A stretch of DNA of 64,000 nucleotides. Origin: Prado023 sp963818445 (GTDB taxonomy: Bacteria > Actinomycetota > Actinomycetes > S36-B12 > CAIYMF01). Shown piece by piece: positions 9,205 to 17,551 of the stretch (within the stretch, counting starts at the first letter, position 1; every line of letters starts with the position of its first letter). The DNA lies in NCBI GenBank assembly GCA_963818445.1, contig CAWFSG010000010.1:1-64000 (forward strand), given 5' to 3'. The notes beneath the pieces are model-generated. The model was given only the letters and a program-made list of their open reading frames with translations. It searched no databases and was not told the origin of the DNA. The position numbers were made by a program, and so were the translations under genes.

Positions 9205-10485
9205 TCATGCTGCCGGTGTCACCCGCGACAGCACGTTGATCAGCCGGTCCATCGGGTCCGGATCGGCCGTATCGGTGAGGTTGGCCATCAGCTTCAGGGC
9301 CAGTTCACGCAGGACCGGGACGGGCATCCCGTACGTGGTTGCGATCTTCATCACACTCGGGTTCCCGATGGCCCGGACGAACCAGCGACCCAGCGTGTAG
9401 TAGCCGCCGTAGTGCGCCTTGAGGTCCTCGGCGTAGCCGTGCAGCTGGGTCTCACGGCCCTCGGCGCGGGGCTCGGCCAGGGCTGCGTCGATGCGCGCGC
9501 CGGCCAGCGCGCCGGCCTCCAGTGCGTAGTCGATGCCCTCGCCGTTGAACGGGTTGACCATGCCGCCGGAGTCCCCGACCAGGAGCATCCCCTTGGCGTA
9601 GTGCGGCTGGCGGTTGAACCCCATCGGCAGGGCCATCCCGCCGATCTTCACGGTGTCGGCGTGCTCGCGCAGCGCCCAGTGCTCCGGGGTCTCGCGCATC
9701 CAGCGGCGCAGGTGGTCGCGGTAGTCGACGTTCTGGAACGCGTCGGAGGTGTTCAGGATCCCGAGGCCGATGTTGATGGTGCCGTCGGCCAGGCCGAACA
9801 CCCAGCCGTAGCCGGGCAGGAGCGCCCCGTTGGAACGCAGCTCGAGGTGGGACTCCATCCACGGCTCGGCGGCGCGCGGGCTCGGGGCGTATGCGCGCAC
9901 GGCCACCCCCATCGGCCGGTCGTCGCGGCGGTTGATCCCCATCGCGACGCTCATCCGGGAGCTCACGCCGTCGGCAGCCACCACGACCGGCGCACGGTAG
10001 GTGACCCGGGGACCGGCGGCGCGACCGCGGTCGTCAACGGGCTGGGCGACGACCCCGGTGACGCGGCCCGTGCGCTCGTCGCGGGTGGGCTCCAGGACCT
10101 TCGTGCGCTCGACCAGGCGGGCGCCGGCGGCGGCCGCATGCCGGGCGAGGATCTCGTCGAGCTCCATGCGCGCGCGGACCAGGCCGTAGTTCGGGAAGCG
10201 CTCGAGCTCGGGCCAGGGCAGCTCGTAGGTGCGGCCGTTGGCGATGATCCGCAGGCCGTTGTTGCGGGCCCAGCCCTTCTCCGGGGAGATGTCCACGCCC
10301 ATGTCGATCAGGGACCGCACCGCGCGTGGGGTCAGGCCGTCACCGCACACCTTGTCCCGCGGGAAGGCCGCCTTCTCCAGCAGCAGGACATCGCGCCCCG
10401 CGCTTGCCAGCCGATGCGCCGTGGCCGAGCCCGCCGGTCCGGCGCCGACCACGATGACCTCGGCCTCGTGGGCGTGGTCGGGCAT
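9205..10485 (-). CDS. Geranylgeranyl-reductase-family flavoprotein, MenJ-like
   Basis: FAD-dependent reductase of 426 residues. The N-terminal dinucleotide fold VIVVGAGPAGSATAHRL is at residues about 8-24, followed by the CGDGLTPRAV motif of the geranylgeranyl reductase family and the second FAD motif LVGDSGGMVNPFNGEGIDYA. In mycobacteria a homologue at the corresponding place (Rv0561c, MenJ) saturates one isoprene unit of menaquinone. Position between the nuo and men genes supports that role here, as inference. The ATG at 10485 follows a GAGGTG ribosome binding site; longer upstream starts give a low-complexity extension and are unlikely. It is divergent from pflB. Confidence 0.85.
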   Translation of the reverse strand: MPDHAHEAEVIVVGAGPAGSATAHRLASAGRDVLLLEKAAFPRDKVCGDGLTPRAVRSLIDMGVDISPEKGWARNNGLRIIANGRTYELPWPELERFPNYGLVRARMELDEILARHAAAAGARLVERTKVLEPTRDERTGRVTGVVAQPVDDRGRAAGPRVTYRAPVVVAADGVSSRMSVAMGINRRDDRPMGVAVRAYAPSPRAAEPWMESHLELRSNGALLPGYGWVFGLADGTINIGLGILNTSDAFQNVDYRDHLRRWMRETPEHWALREHADTVKIGGMALPMGFNRQPHYAKGMLLVGDSGGMVNPFNGEGIDYALEAGALAGARIDAALAEPRAEGRETQLHGYAEDLKAHYGGYYTLGRWFVRAIGNPSVMKIATTYGMPVPVLRELALKLMANLTDTADPDPMDRLINVLSRVTPAA

Positions 10486-10576
10486 CGGGGCACCTCGTGG
10501 ACGTGGGGGATTCGAGCCAGATTCTAGACCCGGGTCGGCAAGCCCGCAGACGCATCCACGGGACGCCGGGCGATCA

Positions 10577-10590
10577 GGGACCTTGGTCCC
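10577..10590. promoter_or_regulatory. DosR-like operator upstream of pflB
   Basis: Perfect 14-bp palindrome GGGACCTTGGTCCC in the divergent region before pflB, 82 bases upstream of its ATG. The mycobacterial DosR/DevR consensus is TTSGGGACTWWAGTCCCSAA; both GGGAC/GTCCC arms match and the right flank GAG agrees in two of three positions. A DosR-like regulator is encoded at 43812. The functional link is inference. Confidence 0.6.
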
Positions 10591-10671
10591 GAGTGGGTCG
10601 GACCTCTTCGGGAAGGTAAGGGGGGATGCCCCGGGGGACAATGGGGGACCGCACTTGGAGGAGAGCCGCAC

Positions 10672-12939
10672 ATGACCATCGCCGCTGACCGACCGACCAC
10701 CAGCTCAGACCCGTGGGCGGGCTTCGACGACGGCACGTGGCGCGAGGCCGTCGACGTCGCCGCGTTCATCCGCGGCAACTACACGCCCTATGAGGGTGAC
10801 GCCTCCTTCCTGGCTGGGCCGACCGAGCGCACCGAGTCGCTGTGGCGGTTCGTCGCCGACCTGATGCTCGTCGAGCGCGAGCGCGGGATCCTCGACGTGG
10901 ACCAGCACACCCCGAGCACCATCACCTCGCACGCCCCCGGTCGGATCACCCCCGACATCCCCGAGCTGATCGTCGGCCTGCAGACCGATGAGCCCCTCAA
11001 GCGCGCGATCATGCCCAACGGCGGCTACCGGATGGTCGAGAACGGGCTCAAGGCCTACGGCTACGAGCCGGATCCGCGGGTGGGGGAGATCTTCACCAAG
11101 TACCGCAAGACCCACAACGAGGGTGTCTTCGACGCCTACACCCCCGCGATCCGCGCGGCCCGCTCCAGCCACATCATCACCGGCCTGCCCGACGCGTACG
11201 GCCGCGGCCGGATCATCGGCGACTACCGGCGCGTGGCGCTCTACGGAGTGGACAGGCTGGTCGTGGCCAAGAAGGCCGAGCTGGCCACCCTGGACAACCG
11301 GCTGAGCAGTGACGCGATCATCCGCGACCGCGAGGAGCTCAACGAGCAGATCCGCGCCCTGGCCGAGCTGGTCGCGCTCGGCGACATGCACGGCCTGGAC
11401 CTGCGTCGCCCGGCGGTCACCGCCCAGGAGGCGATCCAGTGGCTGTACATGGCCTACCTGGGCTCGATCAAGGAGCAGAACGGCGCGGCCATGAGCCTGG
11501 GCCGGGTCTCCACCTTCCTCGACGTGTTCCTGCAGCGCGACATCGACGCGGGCACGCTCACCGAGCAGTCCGCGCAGGAGCTCATCGACGACTTCGTGAT
11601 CAAGCTGCGCATGGTGCGCTTCCTGCGCACCCCGGAGTACGACGCGCTGTTCTCCGGGGACCCGACCTGGGTCACCGAGTCCATCGGCGGGATGGGCTAC
11701 GACGGGCGACCGCTGGTCACGCGCTCGTCGTTCCGGTTCCTGCAGACGCTGTACAACCTGGGCCCGGCGCCCGAGCCGAACCTGACGGTCCTGTGGTCCG
11801 CGGCCCTGCCGACGGGGTTCAAGGAGTTCTGCGCGAAGGTGTCCATCGACACCTCGGCGATCCAGTACGAGTCCGACGACCTGCTGCGCGAGTTCAACGA
11901 GGGCGGCGACGACTGCGCCATCGCGTGCTGCGTGTCGAGCATGCCGGTCGGCAAGCGGATGCAGTTCTTCGGCGCCCGGGTCAACCTGGCCAAGACCCTG
12001 CTGTACGCGATCAACGGCGGCCGCGACGAGATCACCGGCAAGAAGGTCATCGAGCTCGGCGAGCCCGTGGCTGCCGACACCCTCGAGTTCGACGACGTCT
12101 GGCAGCGCTTCGACGCGGCCATGACCTGGTTGGCCGACGTCTACGTCAACGCCCTGAACATCATCCACTTCATGCACGACAAGTACGCCTACGAGCGCCT
12201 CGAGATGGCCCTGCACGACTACGACCCGGAGCGCACGCTCGCGTGCGGAATCGCCGGGCTGTCGATCGTGGCCGACTCGCTGTCGGCCATCAAGTACGCC
12301 GGCGTGCACCCGGTGCGCGACGAGACGGGCCTGATCACCGAGTTCGACCTCGACGGGGAGTACCCGGCGTTCGGCAACAACGACCCGCGCGTCGATGACA
12401 TCGCCGCCCAGATCGTGACCACGTTCATGGAGAAGGTCCGCTCGTACCCGGCCTACCGCAACGCGCGGCACACGCAGTCGGTGCTCACCATCACCTCCAA
12501 CGTGGTCTACGGCGCGAACACCGGCTCGACGCCGGACGGCCGCAAGCGCGGCGAGCCGTTCGCGCCGGGTGCCAACCCGATGCACGGTCGCGACCACAAG
12601 GGCCTGATCCCGGCCGCACTGTCCGTGGCGCACCTGCCGTACGAGGACGCCCAGGATGGCATCTCGATGACCGCCTCGGTGATCCCCTCGGGGCTGGGCA
12701 AGACCGAGCAGGAGCGCGTGGACAACCTGATCGGCGTGCTCGACGGCTACGTCGACAGCCGCGGGTTCCACATGAACGTCAACGTGCTCAACCGGGAGAT
12801 GCTGCTCGACGCCATGGAGAACCCCATGAAGTACCCGCAGCTGACCATCCGGGTCTCGGGCTACGCGGTGAACTTCGTGCGGCTGACCCGCGAGCAGCAG
12901 CAGGACGTCATCGACCGCACGTTCCACATGAGCGTGTAG
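10672..12939 (+). CDS. pflB: Formate C-acetyltransferase (pyruvate formate-lyase)
   Basis: Cytoplasmic glycyl-radical enzyme converting pyruvate and CoA to acetyl-CoA and formate without oxygen. At 755 residues it is close to the E. coli length of 760. The catalytic Cys pair is C419-C420 (ACCVSSMP) and the glycyl-radical site is G730 in RVSGYAVNF near the C-terminus, so the active residues are intact. A GGAGGAG ribosome binding site precedes the ATG. The activating enzyme follows at 13025. No formate transporter lies nearby. A DosR-like palindrome upstream suggests hypoxic induction. Confidence 0.97.
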   Translation: MTIAADRPTTSSDPWAGFDDGTWREAVDVAAFIRGNYTPYEGDASFLAGPTERTESLWRFVADLMLVERERGILDVDQHTPSTITSHAPGRITPDIPELIVGLQTDEPLKRAIMPNGGYRMVENGLKAYGYEPDPRVGEIFTKYRKTHNEGVFDAYTPAIRAARSSHIITGLPDAYGRGRIIGDYRRVALYGVDRLVVAKKAELATLDNRLSSDAIIRDREELNEQIRALAELVALGDMHGLDLRRPAVTAQEAIQWLYMAYLGSIKEQNGAAMSLGRVSTFLDVFLQRDIDAGTLTEQSAQELIDDFVIKLRMVRFLRTPEYDALFSGDPTWVTESIGGMGYDGRPLVTRSSFRFLQTLYNLGPAPEPNLTVLWSAALPTGFKEFCAKVSIDTSAIQYESDDLLREFNEGGDDCAIACCVSSMPVGKRMQFFGARVNLAKTLLYAINGGRDEITGKKVIELGEPVAADTLEFDDVWQRFDAAMTWLADVYVNALNIIHFMHDKYAYERLEMALHDYDPERTLACGIAGLSIVADSLSAIKYAGVHPVRDETGLITEFDLDGEYPAFGNNDPRVDDIAAQIVTTFMEKVRSYPAYRNARHTQSVLTITSNVVYGANTGSTPDGRKRGEPFAPGANPMHGRDHKGLIPAALSVAHLPYEDAQDGISMTASVIPSGLGKTEQERVDNLIGVLDGYVDSRGFHMNVNVLNREMLLDAMENPMKYPQLTIRVSGYAVNFVRLTREQQQDVIDRTFHMSV

Positions 12940-13024
12940 TCGCGCCCGCGGTCGTCGCCGACGGAGCATGCTGGACGGGTGCGCGATGATGGGAGCCCGC
13001 ACGGGCACGACGAAGGAGCCGGCG

Positions 13025-13816
13025 ATGAGCGATGAGGTGCGGTCCACCGACCTCGCGCTGGGCAACGTCGCGGACGGGTCGCGGATCGGGTTCGTGCACT
13101 CTGCGGAGACGACCTCAGGGGTCAATGGGCCAGGGCTGCGCTACACGGTGTTCCTGTCGGGATGCCCGCTGCGCTGCCTGTACTGCCACAACCCCGACAC
13201 GCAGACGATGCGTCTCGGCGAGCGAACGTCGGCACGCCACGTCATCGAGGAGGCTGGTCGGTATCGGGCCTTCATCTCCCACGGCGGCGGGCTGACGGTC
13301 ACCGGCGGGGAGCCCCTGCTGCAGCCGGCATTCGTCGAGGACCTCTTCGTCGGGGTCAAGCACGCCTACGGCCTGCACACGGCGCTGGACACCTCCGCCA
13401 ACGGTGGTCACCGGGCCAGCGAGCGGCTGCTGGCCAACACGGACCTGGTCCTGCTGGACATCAAGGCCGGCAACGCCGCGCTGTACGAGAAGGTCAGCGG
13501 CGGCGGCAGCCTCCGCGACGTGCTCGACTTCGGGGCGCGGCTCGTGGATCACGAGGTCAAGGTCTGGATCCGGTTCGTGCTCGTCCCGGGCCTGACTGAT
13601 GGGCCGGACGAGATCGCTGAGGTGGCTGACCTGGCCGCCGATCTCGGCGCCATCGTGGATCGGGTCGAGGTCCTGCCCTACCACCGCCTCGGCGTGGACA
13701 AGTACGCCGCCCTCGGGCGGTCGTACCCGCTGCTGGGCACGCCCCCGCCCACCCGGGAGTCGGTCGACCACGCCCTGGAGATCTTCCGCGCGCGCGGCCT
13801 GTACGCCCTGGCGTGA
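13025..13816 (+). CDS. pflA: Pyruvate formate-lyase activating enzyme
   Basis: Radical-SAM enzyme that installs the glycyl radical on PflB. The cluster motif CPLRCLYC gives C47, C51 and C54, with the Gly-rich TVTGGEPLLQP SAM-binding strand near residue 95. At 263 residues it is of normal length. The ATG at 13025 has a GAAGGAG ribosome binding site; an earlier in-frame ATG at 12968 would only add an unconserved leader. It lies 85 bases after pflB and is presumably co-transcribed. Confidence 0.95.
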   Translation: MSDEVRSTDLALGNVADGSRIGFVHSAETTSGVNGPGLRYTVFLSGCPLRCLYCHNPDTQTMRLGERTSARHVIEEAGRYRAFISHGGGLTVTGGEPLLQPAFVEDLFVGVKHAYGLHTALDTSANGGHRASERLLANTDLVLLDIKAGNAALYEKVSGGGSLRDVLDFGARLVDHEVKVWIRFVLVPGLTDGPDEIAEVADLAADLGAIVDRVEVLPYHRLGVDKYAALGRSYPLLGTPPPTRESVDHALEIFRARGLYALA

Positions 13817-14450
13817 TCAGCTCTCGGTCGCCGTCGGCGGCTGGCGGGGCTGGGGCTGCGGACGGCAGGCCGGCGAGGATGTCCTGCGTGGTGAGCGGGC
13901 CCGGCGGACGGCCGCCTGCAGCCGCGCCGGTGCCCTGACGCCACATGTCGATCGTGGCGCAACTGACCTCGCCGCGGAGCCGCACGACCAGCGCGATGGC
14001 GAGCAGGGCGATGCCGATCGCGCCGAGGTAGGGCTGGATCGGGGCGTACAGGTTCAGCGCGCCCGTGGTGCCGAGCAGGAGCAGGGCGATCTTGTTGCAG
14101 ACCGGGCAGCCGATGGCCAGGTAGGCCAGGAGGGACCCCGCTGCACCGGCGCGGGCGGTCCGCGATGCAGTGCCGGGGTCGGTCACCGCCCCGATCGCCT
14201 CCAGCCGGATCGGGGCCAGCCCGACGTTGCGGACGTAGGTGGCGCTGAGCAGGCCGGAGAGGATCGCCGTGGCGATCAGGACATTCGGCGCCCACGGCGT
14301 CGGGGGCACCGAGCGACCGAACACCGGATTGGCCAGGACGGCGGTCGACAGGCCGAAGAACAGGTACGTGCCGGCTGCCACGCCCGCGGCCACCACCCAG
14401 CGACGCACCGACCACGTCAGGAACGCTGCCAGGAAGCACGTGTTGCCCAT
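13557..14450 (-). CDS. Integral membrane protein with a CPVC motif
   Basis: I do not recognise the family. The first about 190 residues hold about five hydrophobic segments, with a GCPVCNK motif in a helix-turn at about residue 115 that could be redox-active or metal-binding. The GAGGAG ribosome binding site supports the ATG at 14450. The open frame continues 260 bases antisense into pflA, and that Arg/Gly-rich tail is unlikely to be native; a TGA lies in another frame near 13817, so a frameshift may hide the real end. A CsoR/CstR-type operator sits 58 bases upstream, which suggests control by copper or reactive sulfur. This is a hypothesis. Confidence 0.6.
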   Translation of the reverse strand: MGNTCFLAAFLTWSVRRWVVAAGVAAGTYLFFGLSTAVLANPVFGRSVPPTPWAPNVLIATAILSGLLSATYVRNVGLAPIRLEAIGAVTDPGTASRTARAGAAGSLLAYLAIGCPVCNKIALLLLGTTGALNLYAPIQPYLGAIGIALLAIALVVRLRGEVSCATIDMWRQGTGAAAGGRPPGPLTTQDILAGLPSAAPAPPAADGDRELITPGRTGRARGRSPGRGRPTPGWAGACPAAGTTARGRRTCPRRGGGRAGPRPDPRWRRDRRPGQPPQRSRPAHQSGPGRARTGSRP

Positions 14451-14507
14451 CGGCTCTCCTCCTCGGGCGCACGCGTGCGCCTCACCACGGGGTCGGTTCT
14501 GAGAATG

Positions 14508-14523
14508 ATACCCCCCGGGGCAT
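14508..14523. promoter_or_regulatory. CsoR/CstR-type operator, copy 1
   Basis: ATACCCCCCGGGGCAT is a near-perfect 16-bp dyad, with one mismatched arm pair and an unpaired centre, matching the ATACCCC-GGGGTAT form bound by CsoR-family repressors. It lies between the divergent CPVC membrane gene and the HdeD-family gene, so it could control either. A second copy is at 17486. Confidence 0.55.
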
Positions 14524-14602
14524 TAAGCGGCCCGCCAACGGAACCTCGGAGATCGAGCCCCCGCGCTACCCGACAACGGTTTCCGTGCGCCTCCCCCACT
14601 GC

Positions 14603-14636
14603 TGTGGTCGTTCGTGGTACTCAAGGGCCGACCACA
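14603..14636. repeat. Inverted repeat before the hdeD-like gene
   Basis: The 8-bp arms TGTGGTCG (14603-14610) and CGACCACA (14629-14636) are perfect inverted copies with an 18-base spacer. The right arm abuts the AAGGAGG ribosome binding site of the gene at 14648, so it may be an operator or an RNA hairpin affecting initiation. Confidence 0.4.
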
Positions 14637-14647
14637 AGGAGGTCCCC

Positions 14648-15247
14648 ATGTCCATGCCTGATCCCAACTCGCTCGATCCCGCTGCCCGGCAGGCCGTCGC
14701 CGGCGTCGCCAAGTGGTGGTGGCTGTTCATCCTCACCGGTGTGCTGTGGCTGATCATCGGCGGGATCATCCTGCAGTTCGACACCCAGTCCGTGGCCACG
14801 GTCGGCTACCTCGTGGGCTTCATGCTGATCTTCACCGGCATCGAGCAGTTCCTGGTGGCTTCGGCCGCGCCCGGGTGGACGTGGGTGTGGATCCTGTTCG
14901 GCATCTTCTTCGTGCTCGGCGGGATCTGGGCCGTGGCCAACCCGATCGGCTCGGCTGCCGCCCTCGCATCCTCGTTGGGCCTGCTGTTCGTGCTGATCGC
15001 CCTCTTCTGGTTCGTCGAGGCCTTCGCCACCAAGGGCTCCAACCCGCTGTGGTGGCTGACGCTCGTCTCGGCGATCATCATGCTCGGGATGGGCATCTGG
15101 GTCGGCAGCCAGGGCCTGCTGTCCAAGGGCATCACGCTGCTGATCTTCGCCGGGTTCTGGGCGATCATGCATGGGGTCGGCGACTTCATCCGCGCCTTCC
15201 AGCTCAAGAAGCTGGGCTCGCTGATGCAGGCCAGGACAGCTGCCTGA
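14648..15247 (+). CDS. HdeD-family (DUF308) membrane protein
   Basis: 199-residue protein with six hydrophobic segments in three helical pairs, typical of the HdeD/DUF308 family; the function is generally unknown, and the E. coli founder is linked to acid resistance. The strong AAGGAGG ribosome binding site 5 bases from the ATG fixes the start. It is monocistronic: divergent from the CPVC membrane gene and followed by a strong hairpin. Confidence 0.8.
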   Translation: MSMPDPNSLDPAARQAVAGVAKWWWLFILTGVLWLIIGGIILQFDTQSVATVGYLVGFMLIFTGIEQFLVASAAPGWTWVWILFGIFFVLGGIWAVANPIGSAAALASSLGLLFVLIALFWFVEAFATKGSNPLWWLTLVSAIIMLGMGIWVGSQGLLSKGITLLIFAGFWAIMHGVGDFIRAFQLKKLGSLMQARTAA

Positions 15248-15284
15248 TCGCTCCGGGTGCCGCCGCGCGCCGGCCGTTCGTTCC

Positions 15285-15316
15285 GCAGCCCGGTTGGGTC
15301 CGCCCAGCCGGGCTGC
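15285..15316 (+). terminator. Hairpin terminator after the hdeD-like gene
   Basis: A 14-bp stem (15285-15298 with 15303-15316), one G-U pair and a 4-base loop, 38 bases after the stop. There is no T run, as is usual in high-GC actinobacteria. Confidence 0.7.
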
Positions 15317-15383
15317 GGCTGTCCGGGGCAGGCACGCAGAGCTGCTCGGCGCGGGCGAGTTGGGCTGATCCGGATGCACCGGG

Positions 15384-15389
15384 GATGAT
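15384..15389 (+). promoter_or_regulatory. Candidate leaderless -10 box of menG
   Basis: GATGAT ends 6 bases before the menG GTG. There is no Shine-Dalgarno sequence. The arrangement resembles those before menF, menB and menE. Confidence 0.4.
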
Positions 15390-15395
15390 TGCCCG

Positions 15396-16139
15396 GTGAC
15401 CCGCGCCAGCCTCGACAAGGACCCCAAGGACGTGCAGTCGATGTTCGACCACGTCGCGGCCCGCTACGACGTGACCAATGACGTGCTGTCCCTGGGACAG
15501 GACCGCTACTGGCGCCGCGAGGTCGTGCGGGCCGTGGCCGCCAAGCCCGGCCAGCGGGTCCTCGACCTGGCCGCCGGGACCGGCACCAGCTCGCTGCCGT
15601 TCGCGAAGGCCGGGGCCGCCGTGGTCTCCAGCGACTTCTCCCTGGGCATGCTCACCGAGGGCCGCCGGCGCTACCCGCAGCTGCCGTTCGTGGCCGGCGA
15701 CGCCACGACGTTGCCGTTCGCCGATGACTCCTTCGATGCGGTGACGATCTCCTTCGGCCTGCGCAACGTCGTGGATGTCGAGGCAGCCCTGGCCGAGATG
15801 CACCGCGTGACCCGGCCCGGGGGCCGACTGGTCGTCTGCGAGTTCAGCCACCCGACCTGGGCGCCGTTCCGCACGGTCTACGTGGAGTACCTCATGCGCG
15901 CACTGCCCCCGGTCGCCCGGAAGGTGTCCAGCGCCCCGGAGGCCTACGTGTACCTCGCGGAGTCGATCCGCGCGTGGCCCACGCAGCCCGAGCTCGCCGC
16001 CCAGATCGCCGCGGCCGGGTGGACGAAGCCGGCCTGGCGCAACCTCTCCGGGGGGATCGTCGCGCTGCACCGGGCCACCGCGGGATCCGCACCAGCCCCC
16101 GGGGCCGACTCCGGCGGCGGGGCCGTCGATCCCGGCTAG
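15396..16139 (+). CDS. menG: Demethylmenaquinone methyltransferase
   Basis: SAM-dependent methyltransferase for the last step of menaquinone synthesis (UbiE/MenG family), 247 residues. Family signatures are VQSMFDHVAARYDVTND (residues about 13-29), SAM-binding motif I LDLAAGTGT, and ISFGLRNV in the centre. The last about 25 residues are Ala/Gly/Pro-rich. The start is GTG at 15396, with no ribosome binding site but a GATGAT -10-like hexamer 6 bases upstream, so the transcript may be leaderless. menF follows 10 bases later. Confidence 0.95.
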   Translation: MTRASLDKDPKDVQSMFDHVAARYDVTNDVLSLGQDRYWRREVVRAVAAKPGQRVLDLAAGTGTSSLPFAKAGAAVVSSDFSLGMLTEGRRRYPQLPFVAGDATTLPFADDSFDAVTISFGLRNVVDVEAALAEMHRVTRPGGRLVVCEFSHPTWAPFRTVYVEYLMRALPPVARKVSSAPEAYVYLAESIRAWPTQPELAAQIAAAGWTKPAWRNLSGGIVALHRATAGSAPAPGADSGGGAVDPG

Positions 16140-16142
16140 AAT
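16137..16142 (+). promoter_or_regulatory. Candidate leaderless -10 box of menF
   Basis: TAGAAT overlaps the menG stop codon and ends 7 bases before the menF GTG. The spacing predicts transcription starting at or next to the start codon. Confidence 0.5.
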
Positions 16143-16149
16143 TGACCCC

Positions 16150-17412
16150 GTGACCGAGTTGCGCACCACGACCCATGGCCGGGTCGTGCGCACCGTCACC
16201 CTCGACGGGATCGACGAGGAGCTGCTCGGCCTCCTGCCCGCATCCGGCGGCTACGCCTGGGTCCGGGATGGAGCGGGCTTCGTCGGCTGGGGCGAGGCCG
16301 CACGGTTCACGATCTCCGGTCCCGAGCGGTTCAGCCGTGCCCAGCGCTGGTGGAGTGCGTGGTGCGAGGCAGCACACGTCGACGACCAGGTGGGAGTACG
16401 GGGCTCCGGTCCGGTCGCCTTCGCATCCTTCACCTTCGACTCCGGTCCGCAGGAGTCCGTCGTGATCGTCCCTGCCGTGGTGGTCGGGCAGCGGGCTGGC
16501 CGCACCTGGCTGACCACGGTCGAATCCGATGGGCTTGCGCCGGTGGTGCTCCCCGACCCGGAGGTGCCGAGGGCGTCGGGCCCGATCCGCTGGGCGCCGG
16601 GGACCCGCCCCGTGGAGCACTGGGCGCGGGCCGTGGCCGAGGCCATCGGTCGGATCACCGCCGGTGAGCTCGACAAGGTCGTGCTCGCGCGTGATGTCGT
16701 CGCCGAGCTGCCCGCCCCGCTGGATGCCGCCGGCCTCCTGGACCGGATGGCCACGGCCTACCCGGAGTGCTGGACGTTCAGCGTCGACGGCCTGGTCGGT
16801 GCCACCCCCGAGCTGCTCGTCCGCCGGGATGGCGACCGCGTGACCTCGCGGGTCCTGGCCGGAACCGTGCGTCGGCGCGGCGATGACTCCGTCGACGCGG
16901 CGCGCGCAGCCGCCCTGTTGGACTCGGGCAAGGACCTCGAGGAGCACGAGTACGCCGTGCACTCGGTCGCGGAGGCGCTCGCAGCGCACTGCACCGACCT
17001 CGACGTGCCGATCGCCCCCCACGTGCTGTCGCTGGCCAACGTCCAGCACCTGGCCACCGACGTGACCGGCATGCTGGCCGACGGGGCCTCGGCCCTGGCG
17101 CTGGCCGCCTCCCTGCACCCGACGGCAGCAGTCTGCGGCACGCCCACGGAGCGCGCGGCCGCCCTGATCCGCGAGCTCGAGGGCCTGGACCGCGGCCGCT
17201 ACGCCGGTCCGGTGGGGTGGATCGACGCCCGTGGGGACGGCGAGTTCGGGATCGCCCTGCGATGCGCCGCCGTGGAGGACACCGAGCGGGGTGCCGCCAC
17301 CCGGCTGCGGCTCTACGCCGGATGCGGGATCGTCGCCGGCTCGACGGCCGAGGGCGAGATCGCCGAGTCCGAGGCCAAGCTCGACGCGGTGCGCCGGGCG
17401 CTGGAGGCCTGA
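16150..17412 (+). CDS. menF: Isochorismate synthase
   Basis: Chorismate-binding enzyme of 420 residues that opens the menaquinone branch. The C-terminal half has the family block KVVLARDV (residues about 177-184), GATPELLVRR near 220, VLAGTVRRRG near 236 and HPTAAVCGTPT near residue 320, with the C-terminal YAGCGIVAGSTAE. The N-terminal 150 residues are variable. It could in principle serve a siderophore pathway, but its place next to menG and menD favours menaquinone. The start is GTG with no ribosome binding site; see the -10 box at 16137. Confidence 0.92.
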   Translation: MTELRTTTHGRVVRTVTLDGIDEELLGLLPASGGYAWVRDGAGFVGWGEAARFTISGPERFSRAQRWWSAWCEAAHVDDQVGVRGSGPVAFASFTFDSGPQESVVIVPAVVVGQRAGRTWLTTVESDGLAPVVLPDPEVPRASGPIRWAPGTRPVEHWARAVAEAIGRITAGELDKVVLARDVVAELPAPLDAAGLLDRMATAYPECWTFSVDGLVGATPELLVRRDGDRVTSRVLAGTVRRRGDDSVDAARAAALLDSGKDLEEHEYAVHSVAEALAAHCTDLDVPIAPHVLSLANVQHLATDVTGMLADGASALALAASLHPTAAVCGTPTERAAALIRELEGLDRGRYAGPVGWIDARGDGEFGIALRCAAVEDTERGAATRLRLYAGCGIVAGSTAEGEIAESEAKLDAVRRALEA

Positions 17413-17485
17413 GGCTGCCTCGTTGGGGTCCGGGCGGCGTGGGTCCGGGCGGCTGGAGGAGCACTGGGCCGGGAGCCCTCGTGAC

Positions 17486-17501
17486 ATACCCCATAGGGTA
17501 T
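17486..17501. promoter_or_regulatory. CsoR/CstR-type operator, copy 2
   Basis: ATACCCCATAGGGTAT is a 16-bp dyad with one mismatched pair, 66 bases upstream of the rhodanese start. CstR, the persulfide-sensing CsoR relative in Staphylococcus, controls rhodanese genes through sites of this form. No csoR/cstR gene is in the window. Confidence 0.65.
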
Positions 17502-17551
17502 TCTGATCCCCAGATGCGCACGACTGACGCGCACGGGTCCAGGAGGTCATG

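Noticed and set aside
10705..13125. 806-codon minus-strand open frame opposite pflB
   Set aside because: Low-complexity Val/His/Asp/Gln-rich translation with no motif; pflB on the plus strand has all catalytic residues.
13557..13815. Real C-terminal domain of the CPVC protein overlapping pflA
   Set aside because: The sequence is Arg/Gly/Pro-rich, as expected for an antisense frame, and has no hydrophobic or conserved pattern.
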